From the NCBI GenBank assembly GCA_965203735.1, contig OZ241909.1:2852001-2916000 (forward strand): a DNA stretch of 64,000 bases, given 5' to 3'. Below, piece after piece: positions 9,481 to 18,570 of the stretch. Each line of letters starts with the position of its first letter. Positions within the stretch are counted from its first letter, which is position 1. The notes beneath the pieces were generated by a model, which was not told where the DNA came from, did no database searches, and saw only the letters and a list, made by a program, of their open reading frames with translations. The position numbers were made by a program, and so were the translations under genes. This stretch comes from Bin55 sp965203735 (GTDB taxonomy: Bacteria > Pseudomonadota > Gammaproteobacteria > Pseudomonadales > Azotimanducaceae).

Positions 9481-10851
9481 TTATGTTCGCGATTGAAGAA
9501 AGCTACGTGATCGATCTTCACTTTCAAACACTAAGAGGCTCTCACGATCATCATTAAACCCCAAAAACCTACCCTGTTCATCGGTCCAAACCGATACAAG
9601 CCTGTTTGGGTGGCTGTATTCGTATGTTGGATGCATTCCGTCAGGAGAACCTTTCCGCCCTACAAAACGCCCGGAAAGGGATGAGGTAGCCCATTCCCTT
9701 TCGCCATCAATTAGATTGAATCCGAAGAGGAGAAATGAGAATTCTCTATCCTTGGTGTGTTCTTGTGAACACACAAACAACTCCGAGAAGATTGACGGTA
9801 GCACCAGTTTGTTTCGTGGAATTGATAACTTGTGCTCCTTTGTGTTATCAAGAATCTCAAGCGCGTCACAATGCTTTTTGACGGAAATATGTGATCCGTG
9901 ATAGCCTCTCTCACGAACTTTGTCATTAGGTTTCACGACAGACTCATAGGACATCCAATTTAGAGTTGGAACATCGACGAGATCGATAGTAGACTGCATT
10001 GACACCACTAGTGGTTCGTTCTCGGGGTAACCACTGGCACACGGGTCCCCTGTCATGTACATGGTCGATCCTACCTGAGTAACTCCGTTTTTCGGTCGAA
10101 CATTAACGAACCGACGGCCGATACCGCAACTTCCCTCCATAGCAGAAAAGTAAACAAACCAGCGGTCCTTCCAGTCACTGACGAGTTTTTGCTCATTTTG
10201 TTGACTTTGGGCGGAATGTTCATTTAGTTCGTACATAGCGAGATCTCCCGTGGGTATATGGTGGTTAGAAGTAGCCAACACAGGCTGCGAAAAAGAGTTG
10301 CGCAAAGCGTTTAACCCACGAGCAATGCGGGTCGATACAGTACTGATATTGAGCCCCAACGTTGCAGCAATTTCCTTGTAGGTTAGCCCAGTGAAATACC
10401 GCATCACAAGAGGATCACACGTGTTTTGATCCAGTTGTTCGATCCTGAATCGAACTTGCTCTAGCAACTGACTTCGTATCGTTTCTGTCTCAATGTCGTG
10501 TGGAAGGTCATTCAAGTCCTGGATGAACGTGTTCTCTCGCCGCTTGCGCCTCTCCACCGATCGTCTATGATCGATAGCCGAAGAGGCAAGCATGCTCCGC
10601 CACCATCCTAGGGGATTGTTGACTCGGCAGCCATTTGGGCTTGCATCCATCAATCGAATGATTGAAGCTTGAACGATGTCGTCTTTGTCTGCATGACCAA
10701 CGAGATAACGGGCTTGGCCGTGCATATAGTCAATGTGTCGAGCTAAGAATGCTTCCAATGCTCGTGTATCACCGTTACGATAGTATCCTTCAAGCAAATC
10801 TGTGTCGGTGACGTTGTCCACAAGCGTTTCTGGTTGGTGGTTATTACCCAA
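9481..10851 (-). CDS. ECF-type sigma factor with a 240-residue C-terminal extension
   Basis: 456 residues. An in-frame TAG lies just upstream and no ATG precedes the domain, so the start is TTG at 10851 or GTG at 10821. Residues 25-100 form sigma-70 region 2 (ADKDDIVQASIIRLMD; region 2.4-like LGWWRSMLASSAIDHRR). Residues 130-186 form region 4 with the helix-turn-helix LTYKEIAATLGLNISTVSTR. From about 205 to the end is a hydrophilic domain with no membrane helix that I cannot place; it holds several scattered Cys and Trp residues. ECF factors normally stop near 190 residues, so the extension is unusual and may sense a signal or act as a built-in inhibitor. No separate anti-sigma gene is adjacent. 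Confidence 0.8.
   Translation of the reverse strand: MGNNHQPETLVDNVTDTDLLEGYYRNGDTRALEAFLARHIDYMHGQARYLVGHADKDDIVQASIIRLMDASPNGCRVNNPLGWWRSMLASSAIDHRRSVERRKRRENTFIQDLNDLPHDIETETIRSQLLEQVRFRIEQLDQNTCDPLVMRYFTGLTYKEIAATLGLNISTVSTRIARGLNALRNSFSQPVLATSNHHIPTGDLAMYELNEHSAQSQQNEQKLVSDWKDRWFVYFSAMEGSCGIGRRFVNVRPKNGVTQVGSTMYMTGDPCASGYPENEPLVVSMQSTIDLVDVPTLNWMSYESVVKPNDKVRERGYHGSHISVKKHCDALEILDNTKEHKLSIPRNKLVLPSIFSELFVCSQEHTKDREFSFLLFGFNLIDGEREWATSSLSGRFVGRKGSPDGMHPTYEYSHPNRLVSVWTDEQGRFLGFNDDRESLLVFESEDRSRSFLQSRT
10234..10249 (-). promoter_or_regulatory. Internal ribosome binding site and in-frame ATG inside the sigma-factor gene
   Basis: On the minus strand GGGAGA (10249-10244) lies seven bases before ATG (10236-10234), which is codon 206, exactly at the boundary between sigma region 4 and the unknown C-terminal domain. 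This is a better ribosome site than that of the gene's own start. Translation from here would yield the C-terminal domain as a separate polypeptide of about 250 residues. Confidence 0.4.
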
Positions 10852-11329
10852 TGTCTATTGTTACTGTCGGCAGCCTAAGCATTTTTGTCTCATTTTTTTC
10901 ACTATGATCTACAGACCACTCTTGTGCCTCGAGATTTAGGAGTGCACCCTCTTTGGGGACAGTTACGGTCCTTCCTATTCGAATTCAATTGCCAAGTGAT
11001 CGAAACAATCATCCGACTTGGTGTTGGTATGGTAGTACGCCACCTCTCTTTGAACGCAGACTAACTGTTTGATTTGATTCAATACATTTGGCCAGTTTGT
11101 GCCCTGCGAGTGTAGCCCCTTAGGAAAAGCTCCATCGAGTTTTGGGGCACTTATTCACAGGTGTTCCGCTGCCTTAAGACAACTACCGTGAGAGCACAAC
11201 CCCGCGACTAGCCTCTTGCGTCTAACAAGAACTGGGCAGGTACAATTCCTTACTCTTCAATGTTGCTGTTCAGTCTGTCTTATAGGCTGAGGCGACTAGT
11301 CCATCGAGCAGCAATCTTAAGGTAACAGT
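10852..11329. other. Intergenic region between divergent sigma-factor and HAD genes
   Basis: 478 bases with no supported ORF, tRNA or repeat. It must contain the promoters of both divergent genes. I saw no convincing ECF-type or sigma-70 promoter pair by eye. Confidence 0.4.
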
Positions 11330-11980
11330 ATGAATACCGCACTTAAAGCCATTCTTTGGGATTTCGGAGGAGTTTTCACTACCAGTCCCTTTGAGGCTTT
11401 CGCTCAGTTTGAGAGGGAACGCGGGCTACCCGAGAACTTCATTCGCTCGGTGAACTCTCGCAATATCGAAGCCAATGCCTGGGCTCAACTGGAGTCCAAC
11501 AAGATCACACGGGAGGAATTTGACGAGCTCTTTCGACTGGAAAGCGAAGAACTTGGACACTCTGTGAGAGGTTCCGACGTACTCACGTTACTCGCAGGCG
11601 ATGTACGCCCTCGCATGGTTTCTACGCTGGTCGAGTGCAAGAAACACTATCGAGTCGGCTGTATTACAAACAACATGAAGCCGGCTGTCGAAAACCAGGT
11701 TACACCGACCGTAGTCCAAGACTCTCCGACCTCCAAAATCATGGAGGTGTTTGAAACAATAGTCGAGTCAAGCGTCGAAGGTGTGCGGAAACCCGATCCT
11801 CAAATTTACAAGATTGCTTGTCGTCGATTGAACTGCGTACCTGAGGAGTGCGTGTTCCTCGACGACTTGGGCATCAATCTGAAACCTGCTCGTGCAATGG
11901 GAATGATCACGATAAAGGTGGTTGACCCAGACGTAGCCATTCAAGAACTCTCTAAAGCAACGGGTTTAAACTTCCCTTAA
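11330..11980 (+). CDS. HAD-superfamily hydrolase (subfamily IA)
   Basis: 216 residues starting at ATG with TAAGGT about eight bases upstream. Motif I is LWDFGGVFTTS near residues 9-18. The nucleophile Asp is followed by FGG rather than DxT, as in HAD-IA haloacid dehalogenase-like and epoxide-hydrolase-like phosphatases. Motif II is CITNNM, motif III the Lys in VRKPDP, and motif IV FLDDLGINLKPARAMG. The helical cap sits between motifs I and II. It should be a soluble cytoplasmic phosphatase-type enzyme on a small phosphorylated metabolite; substrate unknown. It is divergent from the sigma-factor gene and followed on the same strand by a thioredoxin-fold gene after an inverted-repeat region. 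Confidence 0.85.
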   Translation: MNTALKAILWDFGGVFTTSPFEAFAQFERERGLPENFIRSVNSRNIEANAWAQLESNKITREEFDELFRLESEELGHSVRGSDVLTLLAGDVRPRMVSTLVECKKHYRVGCITNNMKPAVENQVTPTVVQDSPTSKIMEVFETIVESSVEGVRKPDPQIYKIACRRLNCVPEECVFLDDLGINLKPARAMGMITIKVVDPDVAIQELSKATGLNFP

Positions 11981-11996
11981 TTGTTTCTCCAGACAC

Positions 11997-12031
11997 ATCT
12001 GGAATGCCAGATCAATGCAAGCTAGCTTGCA
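11997..12031 (+). promoter_or_regulatory. Hairpin plus 16-base perfect palindrome
   Basis: ATCTGG aatg CCAGAT (11997-12012) forms a six-base stem with a four-base loop. It is followed at once by the perfect palindrome TGCAAGCTAGCTTGCA (12016-12031). The hairpin lacks a T tract, so it is a weak terminator candidate for the HAD gene. The palindrome, 107 bases before the next start codon, could be an operator. Confidence 0.35.
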
Positions 12032-12138
12032 AAGTGTTGCTTCTGTTCTCATTCGGTGCAAACCGCCCGACAATGAGCCTCTTTGAGACCCTGAAAGTAT
12101 GTTCCATCAAGTCCTAGGTTCAAAGGAACGTTCAAACC

Positions 12139-13338
12139 ATGGCTAAAGTTGAAGACCGTACGGATGATTCAACCGTCGAATCCATCCTGAGCAAGATCGG
12201 ACCAGTCAAGCTTGAGTCCACAGATGCTCTTGCTGGTCCCCACGATGACGATAACGAAAACGAAATTTGGCTTAGGAAGAGAGCCATTCGGCTAAGGCAG
12301 TTATTTGAACGCTTCCCGAGTCACGAAGCCGCACTCGCTTGTTTAGTGCAACTTGAGAAACTCGAGAAAAGTCAACCGTTTCTATTTCTGGAGATTGAGG
12401 ATCCATTGGACACTCAAGAATTCGGGATAACAGGTCTATGTCGACCCGAAGACTTCGACAATGAGGAGTACTATTCGGATTGGCTAGAGGCCGTAGCTCC
12501 CATCAATAAACGGCACGACGCTCGGGCTCGGAGGATTCTGACGGAATATCCCGAACTAGGTCTGTCTGAATGGGCATATCAGCACCTCATTCGAAGTCTA
12601 AGCAGAGAACTGTTCAACACCTTGGGCGGAGACATCAAAGAGATCGTTCGACTGACCGATGAAATCTCAGATACGACCGAGAACTATGTACGGTTCAGAT
12701 TAGAAGAAAATGCTTCAATTGAACCGTTTGATGGCTATTTCAACTTCGGATCGAAGTGTGCCGTAGACTTTATGATTCGGGCGATTGATGCATTGCAACC
12801 CAAAGGCAGAACCGCCCAATCTGCACTTCTCGACAAACTCACCGAAATGTATCCCGATGATGAAGACATCAAGAATTACACATTCAAATTCAATTCGTTT
12901 GAGCAACCTTTCGAATTGACTTTTGTCGATCTTGTTAGTGGCGACTCAATCGATATTCAGGACTATCGAGGCAAAGTCGTAATCATCGATTTCTGGGCGA
13001 TGTGGTGTCGGCCCTGCCTCGAATTTGTACCTTTCTTAAGGAAATTAAGAACTGACTATCCGAACGAAGTTGAGATTATTGGTATCTCATGTGACGATGA
13101 CCGCCTCGAAGAGACGGCTACATCTGAAGAGCGGAACAAACTAAAAAACAAGGTCGTCGAATCCGCAACCAAACACAAGATGGATTGGCCGATGGCTCTC
13201 AGTGCCAAGTTTCATCAAAAATGGCGTATCACTGGAATCCCCACGATCTTTGTCGTTGATCGTCGGGGGATCCTACGCTCTCTCGATGCTCGTACATCTC
13301 TCACTGAGACGGTTCTCAAACTGCTACACGACGGTTAG
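12139..13338 (+). CDS. Thioredoxin-fold (TlpA/AhpC-like) protein with a 250-residue N-terminal region
   Basis: 399 residues, starting at ATG. Residues 255-399 are a TlpA-like thioredoxin domain: DIQDYRGKVVIIDFWAMWC leads into the CxxC pair Cys290-Arg-Pro-Cys293, followed by the cis-proline segment ITGIPTIFVVDRRG. TlpA-type proteins are normally exported, yet residues 1-40 are acidic and hydrophilic with no signal peptide or anchor, so this one appears cytoplasmic. Residues 40-250 are predicted helical (many Glu, Arg, Leu) and match nothing I know; the FPSHEAALACLVQLEK segment is TPR-like. A thiol-disulfide oxidoreductase or peroxidase role follows from the CxxC. The partner protein is unknown. 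Confidence 0.8.
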   Translation: MAKVEDRTDDSTVESILSKIGPVKLESTDALAGPHDDDNENEIWLRKRAIRLRQLFERFPSHEAALACLVQLEKLEKSQPFLFLEIEDPLDTQEFGITGLCRPEDFDNEEYYSDWLEAVAPINKRHDARARRILTEYPELGLSEWAYQHLIRSLSRELFNTLGGDIKEIVRLTDEISDTTENYVRFRLEENASIEPFDGYFNFGSKCAVDFMIRAIDALQPKGRTAQSALLDKLTEMYPDDEDIKNYTFKFNSFEQPFELTFVDLVSGDSIDIQDYRGKVVIIDFWAMWCRPCLEFVPFLRKLRTDYPNEVEIIGISCDDDRLEETATSEERNKLKNKVVESATKHKMDWPMALSAKFHQKWRITGIPTIFVVDRRGILRSLDARTSLTETVLKLLHDG

Positions 13339-13665
13339 TTATCGATTCACCGTATAAGGATCAGTAGCTTTGTCAGGCTCTGAAAGACCGCAATATTCAG
13401 TCAGATCGAAGCAAAAAAGATGAGATTATGACGATACATTGCTGGCTTGTGTTTCTCAGAGAACGTTGATCTGAATCTGCCCTGAGGGAAGTCATTCAAT
13501 GGAAGTTCTCCTCCACACATCTTGGATTCGACATGTGGCTGAGTACTCTTGAAGAAAATGGGTTGCCCAAGGAGCCGCAATTAATTGTTGGTGACCTATG
13601 CAGTCTTTACATGCGAAGCCAGCTAAGGGAATAAGCAAGCGTGTGACTCTCGAGCGAGTAATCCA
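13339..13665. other. Intergenic region upstream of solenoid gene C
   Basis: 327 bases. A frame of 54 sense codons runs from 13470 to TAA at 13632-13634 without a convincing start, reading for example HLGFDMWLSTLEENGLPKEP. Its composition is coding-like, but I recognise no family; it may be a gene remnant. Nothing else was seen. Confidence 0.3.
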
Positions 13666-15492
13666 ATGAATTTCAATGACTCCAAAGCCAGTCGCTACTT
13701 GATTGGAGTTCTCATCGGTGTAAGTGTGTCATTGCTAGCTCTATTTGCTTATTTGGCAATTGATAGTTCGATTGTGTCTCGCAGCGAAACATTCACTGAA
13801 ATCAATGGCAAGGTTGAGCCTGTCTCAGGAAGTGAAACTCTTGCTTTAGCCGACTCTGGCTCAGGCTCCGGACACGATCTACCCGAGTTAGAACCCTATA
13901 CGAGCGACTTGGCACGAAGTGCTGCCCTGTACGCTCTACTTGAACAGTCAGATATCCAAGACCTAATTGACCTGATACGACGTTCCATCGGCATCGAACA
14001 CCCTGGGCGAAGACATGAAACCATGATTGCAATTGGCCAGAGAATCGCCTCAATTGATCCAAACACGGGTCTAGAGGTAGCGATGGAATTCCCTTTGTCG
14101 ATTCGTGCAGGCCTCTTGACTGGTGTTTTCCAAGAGTGGTCTCTTGCGAACCTCGACAACGCTATAGCAAGTGCCCTGACGTTGGACAAGCCTTCAGCTC
14201 ACCAAGTCTTGCGGGCAATCTTGCATACCCGTAGCGATCTTTCAGACAGCGTGCGACGAGAAATTGCCAAGAAGCTCGGACGAGAAGAAACTGCAATTGA
14301 ACTCATTACTGCGCAGACAGCGGAATCACACATTGATCGACCTCAAGAGGCATGGAAGGCACTCATGCAAGATGGCATCGACAACGCATATCAAATGCGC
14401 CACTTTCGAGACATTTCAAGAACGTGGGCGGAGACTGAAGGATTCGACATCCTTCATGAGATCCAATCTTCTCTGGACTCCACCGGCAAATACTCTGCAC
14501 AACAAGAGCTGATTCGAAGCGTAGTTGAAATCGACCCGCAACAAGCTTTCGACCACGTATTTGCCTCCAAGTCTGGAGAACGGCAATATCTCTTGCTTTC
14601 AGTCGTTGCGGAATGGGCACAAAACGATCCTAAGGCTGCATTCGAAACAGTGGCCAAAATAAAGGAAGACTCAGAGTCCAAGCAACTATTGAGAGAAGTG
14701 GTTTCCACTTGGGCTAGTAACGATCCAGAGCGAATATTGGAGGATTTGGACAAGTTTGATACTGAGCTAAGGTTGGTAGCAGCAGAGTCTGCGGTTGGAG
14801 CTATCGGCGCGAAAGATCCAGAGCGGGCTACCGCAATCGTGGAGGAACTCCAGACTAAAGTGAGCAACACTTCAATGATCGCCAGACGACTCAGTGATCT
14901 TTGGACACGGAGCGACCCACGATCAGCGTTGGATTGGATTCTTTCGGACTCTCAGAAAGACAATACTCAGCGCAATCAAATGATCAAGCGCGCCATTCGT
15001 GCTCTAGCCCACGAAGATCCCCACCATGCTTTTGAGGTTGGATTGGAGCAACCACTTGCATCGGAACACAACAGCGGAATGGAATCCGATGTCATTCTTG
15101 AACTTACTAGTATTGACATAGAAACCGCAATTTCCCTGTTACCCAATGTACGGGAGAAGTCAATACTCATTTCGCACATTTGGGTTGGAGCGGCGCTTGT
15201 GAAGACTCGGCAACCCCATCGAGCCTTGGAACTCGCGCAACAAGTGCCCGAAGCGAGACGGGACTACTACTACGAGACCATTGGTGAAGACTGGGCTGAA
15301 ACTAATCCAACCCAATTGTTCGAGGAACTTGATCAGCTTCCTAATCCCAAGCTTAAGTCAGCAATGGCAAAAGCGCTGCTTTCTAGTGACTCGAACAATC
15401 CCGTCCTCACACCTGACCAAGTTGACCACGTTAGGTCGCTGTTAAACGCAGAAGATGCGGAGACCGAGGAGGAATCGACGTGGAGGAAGTAG
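13666..15492 (+). CDS. Membrane-anchored alpha-solenoid repeat protein C
   Basis: 608 residues. The N-terminus has a single hydrophobic helix (about 11-32) after a short polar start, giving a signal anchor with the C-terminal body in the periplasm. Residues 35-65 are Ser/Gly/Glu-rich and probably flexible. From about 110 to 575 there are repeats with the same helix-turn signature as proteins A and B (EWAQNDPKAAF, TWASNDPERIL, LWTRSDPRSAL, DWAETNPTQLF). The family landmarks RSDLSDSVRREI, MESDVI followed by AISLLP-VRE, and the tail LTPDQVDHVRSLL are all present. It is clearly a paralog of A and B but much more diverged from them. It forms a tandem pair with the next gene, 60 bases away. Function unknown. 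Confidence 0.85.
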   Translation: MNFNDSKASRYLIGVLIGVSVSLLALFAYLAIDSSIVSRSETFTEINGKVEPVSGSETLALADSGSGSGHDLPELEPYTSDLARSAALYALLEQSDIQDLIDLIRRSIGIEHPGRRHETMIAIGQRIASIDPNTGLEVAMEFPLSIRAGLLTGVFQEWSLANLDNAIASALTLDKPSAHQVLRAILHTRSDLSDSVRREIAKKLGREETAIELITAQTAESHIDRPQEAWKALMQDGIDNAYQMRHFRDISRTWAETEGFDILHEIQSSLDSTGKYSAQQELIRSVVEIDPQQAFDHVFASKSGERQYLLLSVVAEWAQNDPKAAFETVAKIKEDSESKQLLREVVSTWASNDPERILEDLDKFDTELRLVAAESAVGAIGAKDPERATAIVEELQTKVSNTSMIARRLSDLWTRSDPRSALDWILSDSQKDNTQRNQMIKRAIRALAHEDPHHAFEVGLEQPLASEHNSGMESDVILELTSIDIETAISLLPNVREKSILISHIWVGAALVKTRQPHRALELAQQVPEARRDYYYETIGEDWAETNPTQLFEELDQLPNPKLKSAMAKALLSSDSNNPVLTPDQVDHVRSLLNAEDAETEEESTWRK

Positions 15493-15552
15493 CTTTCACT
15501 GTTTCTCGAGGAAACTGCACTCTAGACACGATGTACGCGTAAATTCCTACAA

Positions 15553-17385
15553 GTGAAATCGTTCTTCAAAGAAAAAGTACAAGGATTCCGTGAGTACTCG
15601 ATCGGAACGGTAATCGGAATCGTCTTGACGACCATTGCAGTTTTCTTGTACTTGGCTGTTGACCCGTTACCAGCTCTTTCGGACGAGCCCAGGATTACGG
15701 AAGACCCGTCCCAGAATCTGGTCACCGACAACGGAGAGCGATCAAATGAGGCAAGAGTTTCTTTGGATGAAATACATGCACTGGAAGACCTGTTCGCCCC
15801 GAGCGGCACCTTTGCCGCGTCTTCAACCATTCACGGATTCGTCGCAAATTTGGGAGCGGAAGAGTCGAGCGAACTTCTAACTCAAACCTCGGAACTCTCT
15901 AACTCAAGAAGACACGTACAAATGCTCGAGACGTTGGGTCGCCGATTCTCGGCGATTGATCCTAACTTGGCCTTGAGCAAGATTAGCGATCTTCCTGCAG
16001 CACAACAACGCCCCTTCATAGGAGGGATTTTTCGGGAATGGGCTTTCCTGAGCGTAGGCGATGCAATCGATTCGGCAAAGGAATTGAAAGGCGCGAATAG
16101 AACTCGAGCATTGCAGGAAATCTTGAGAGCTAGAAATGATTTGGCTAGGGAGGTCCGAAAGGAAATTGGTCGAGAACTGAGAAACCTAGACGAAGCGTTG
16201 ATATTAATGGGGAACGAAGTCATTCCTGAACTAGTAGAAGACCCAGAGCGTGCGTGGGAGCGGTTAGTCAACGATGGGGTACCTGACCTCTACCAACTTG
16301 AAACCTTCGTTCGTGTAGCCGAGATGTGGGTTGAAATCGAGGGAGTGGATATTCTTGCCCGTCTCTCTTTGGGAGAAAGGGATCAATTGAACGGAACCGT
16401 ATCGGACAGCGTAGTCGCTGCAATCAGCTCTTCTGATCCTCAAGCTGCCTTTGACTTTGTACGGGACTTGCCTCAGAGTAAACAATCCATGCTAGGAGCG
16501 ATCTTGGCAGAGTGGGCTGAGACCAACCCCGATGCGGCAATCAATGCACTTTCTCAGATAGAGTTAGATTTCCATGGCAACGCGATCCGGGGAAGCTTCA
16601 TTGCAAACTGGGTCAGGCGCGATCCTTACGAGGTTCTCGCGCGCATCGAACAATTTCCAAAGTCCATGCAAGTGCAGGTTGGGAGTGCCGTGATTCGAAG
16701 AGTTGCTCAAACTTCGCCTGAGGAAGCAGTCAAGTTGCTTGAGAACTTGGACAGCGTTCTTATAGACACGTCAAGTATCGCACACACCTTGGTTTGGAGA
16801 TGGGCTCCACAAGATCCCACAGCTGCAGCGGAGTGGGTGTTGGACGAGGCTCGATTGAACAATCCACACAGGCCGAACATGATCCAGATCGTTGTTGACG
16901 AGCTCATAGGAGTAGATCCCCTGCGAGCATTTGACGTGGCATTGCAGCAACCTGTTCGTGAATTCTTGGGTGGCATGGAATCAGATGTAATCAACGAGCT
17001 GTGTTCCCGAGGAAATATTGAGTTGGCGATGGAACTCTTGCCTCAAGTACGAGAAGAATCAAGAGCCCGTGCATATGGACAAGTTGGTAGCAGTTTGGTG
17101 CGAGTCGCGAAAACCAAGCAAGCTTTGTCGTTCGGAGAAGACTTGCCAGAATCAATTCGGGCTAGATACTATACGAGTGTCGCAATTGAATGGGCAGATT
17201 CGAACCCACTCGAGATGCTCGAAGAGCTTCCTCGTGTTCCTGAAGACCAACAATCGAGCATGGCGAGGCAACTTGCTAACGCTAACAAGTACGATCCTAT
17301 TCTTACGGATGAACAAATGGCGCATGTCAAGACATTTCTCAACGAAGAAGATGCCCGACGCGTCGATCTCTGGTTAAGCCGATAA
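15553..17385 (+). CDS. Membrane-anchored alpha-solenoid repeat protein D
   Basis: 610 residues starting at GTG. Residues 16-37 form the single membrane anchor, preceded by a Lys/Arg-rich cytoplasmic tip. The repeat body carries the same landmarks as C: REWAFLSVGDAI, EWAETNPDAAI, NWVRRDPYEVL, RWAPQDPTAAAEW, MESDVINE and ELLPQVREE, with the tail LTDEQMAHVKTFLNEEDA. C and D resemble each other more than they do A and B, so the family expanded at least twice. No active-site motif is visible. The large Trp and Asp-Pro content at repeat joints suggests a rigid superhelix for protein binding (inference). Confidence 0.85.
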   Translation: MKSFFKEKVQGFREYSIGTVIGIVLTTIAVFLYLAVDPLPALSDEPRITEDPSQNLVTDNGERSNEARVSLDEIHALEDLFAPSGTFAASSTIHGFVANLGAEESSELLTQTSELSNSRRHVQMLETLGRRFSAIDPNLALSKISDLPAAQQRPFIGGIFREWAFLSVGDAIDSAKELKGANRTRALQEILRARNDLAREVRKEIGRELRNLDEALILMGNEVIPELVEDPERAWERLVNDGVPDLYQLETFVRVAEMWVEIEGVDILARLSLGERDQLNGTVSDSVVAAISSSDPQAAFDFVRDLPQSKQSMLGAILAEWAETNPDAAINALSQIELDFHGNAIRGSFIANWVRRDPYEVLARIEQFPKSMQVQVGSAVIRRVAQTSPEEAVKLLENLDSVLIDTSSIAHTLVWRWAPQDPTAAAEWVLDEARLNNPHRPNMIQIVVDELIGVDPLRAFDVALQQPVREFLGGMESDVINELCSRGNIELAMELLPQVREESRARAYGQVGSSLVRVAKTKQALSFGEDLPESIRARYYTSVAIEWADSNPLEMLEELPRVPEDQQSSMARQLANANKYDPILTDEQMAHVKTFLNEEDARRVDLWLSR

Positions 17386-17657
17386 CAGTGTTGCAAAGGA
17401 GGTGTATGGGTAGCAAAACCTAATACGATCTCGTAATCCTTCGCAAAGCGTGCTCTCAGCATCGAACGGGACGGAGATACCGTTGTTTCTGGTTTAGATT
17501 GCTTCCACTACAAGTGCTTAATCAGTTTCCATAGTTTGCAGGTGTCGGGGAATGATTGAAGATTTAGAGCGAATCCTCAAAGTGAAGCTTCCTACCTGTG
17601 AATCACGCTTCTTCAGACGGGGACCTAGGGTGTGAGATGCACACCAAAACGCGTCTC

Positions 17658-18551
17658 CTACTGCCCGGCGATAAAGTCCGCGACATCCTCTGGGTAGGGA
17701 ATTGATGTCGCCGCTCCGGTTCTTGTGACGGCGAGCGCACCTGCCGCCGAAGCTTCGCGCAAGGAGTTGTAGGTCGACTCGGAACGCAGAATGGCTGCCA
17801 TGTAGAAACCGATGAACGCGTCTCCCGCAGCAGTCTCGTCTATCACATCGACACCAAATGCAGGCATTTCCAGTGTCTTGTTGCCCAGCCCATATATCAG
17901 ACCGTCACGACCTAGCGTGAGAATGATCTGAGTCGTCGGATACGTTGAACGAAGAAGTGTGAACGCTTCCATATGGTCGTCTGTTTCAGCGAGAGCGCTA
18001 GCTTCGATCTCGTTCAGGATCAACATAGAAACAGCTGAATAGGAGTATTCAGACTCTCGGCCATCAGCCGGCGCAACGTTGAAAGCTGTGTTGGCACCAT
18101 GTGCTTCAGCCGCTTCAAGTACATAGTTCAGATCGTTGATTTCGTTCTGCAACAGCAACCAATCGTCAGATTCCAAGAGCCCAATTGCAGTGTCAACTTG
18201 ATCCGGACTTACAAGTCGGTTTGCTCCGCCAGTTATGAATATGGCATTTTGTCCTTGAGGATCTACTTGAATAACGGCCGCGCCCGATGGGCTCTCCAGA
18301 GTTCTGATGTAGGAAACATCGACTCCGGATCCACTAAGAACATCGACTAGAGATCCGCCATCCGCACCCACACACCCAACATGAACAACTTCTGCGCCGG
18401 CGCGGGCTGCGGCTAGTGACTGATTGAGTCCCTTTCCGCCTGGATGGACTTCATGACCCAGGCTGGCGACTGTCTCTCCTGCTCGCGCAATGTTCTGCAC
18501 GTGGTAAACGTTGTCGACGCACAACGAACCAAGGTTGACGAGTTTTGGCAT
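17658..18551 (-). CDS. PfkB-family carbohydrate or nucleoside kinase (ribokinase-like)
   Basis: 297 residues, starting at ATG. The N-terminal PfkB signature is HPGGKGLNQSLAAARAG at about 36-52. The second signature is DETAAGDAFIGF with the catalytic base Asp near 244 and the anion hole AAGD. This is the ribokinase branch of cytoplasmic small-molecule kinases that phosphorylate a sugar or nucleoside hydroxyl with ATP. It lies 19 bases downstream of the MoaD-like gene and at the end of the molybdenum hydroxylase operon. It could act on the sugar of a nucleoside whose base the hydroxylase oxidises, but that link is inference. Ribokinase, adenosine-type or pseudouridine kinase cannot be separated by eye. 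Confidence 0.85.
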   Translation of the reverse strand: MPKLVNLGSLCVDNVYHVQNIARAGETVASLGHEVHPGGKGLNQSLAAARAGAEVVHVGCVGADGGSLVDVLSGSGVDVSYIRTLESPSGAAVIQVDPQGQNAIFITGGANRLVSPDQVDTAIGLLESDDWLLLQNEINDLNYVLEAAEAHGANTAFNVAPADGRESEYSYSAVSMLILNEIEASALAETDDHMEAFTLLRSTYPTTQIILTLGRDGLIYGLGNKTLEMPAFGVDVIDETAAGDAFIGFYMAAILRSESTYNSLREASAAGALAVTRTGAATSIPYPEDVADFIAGQ

Positions 18552-18570
18552 TTGCCTAGACGAGGATCGA

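Noticed and set aside
17398..17421. AAAGGAGGT followed by ATG between solenoid gene D and the kinase gene
   Set aside because: The spacing is only two or three bases and the frame stops after five codons.
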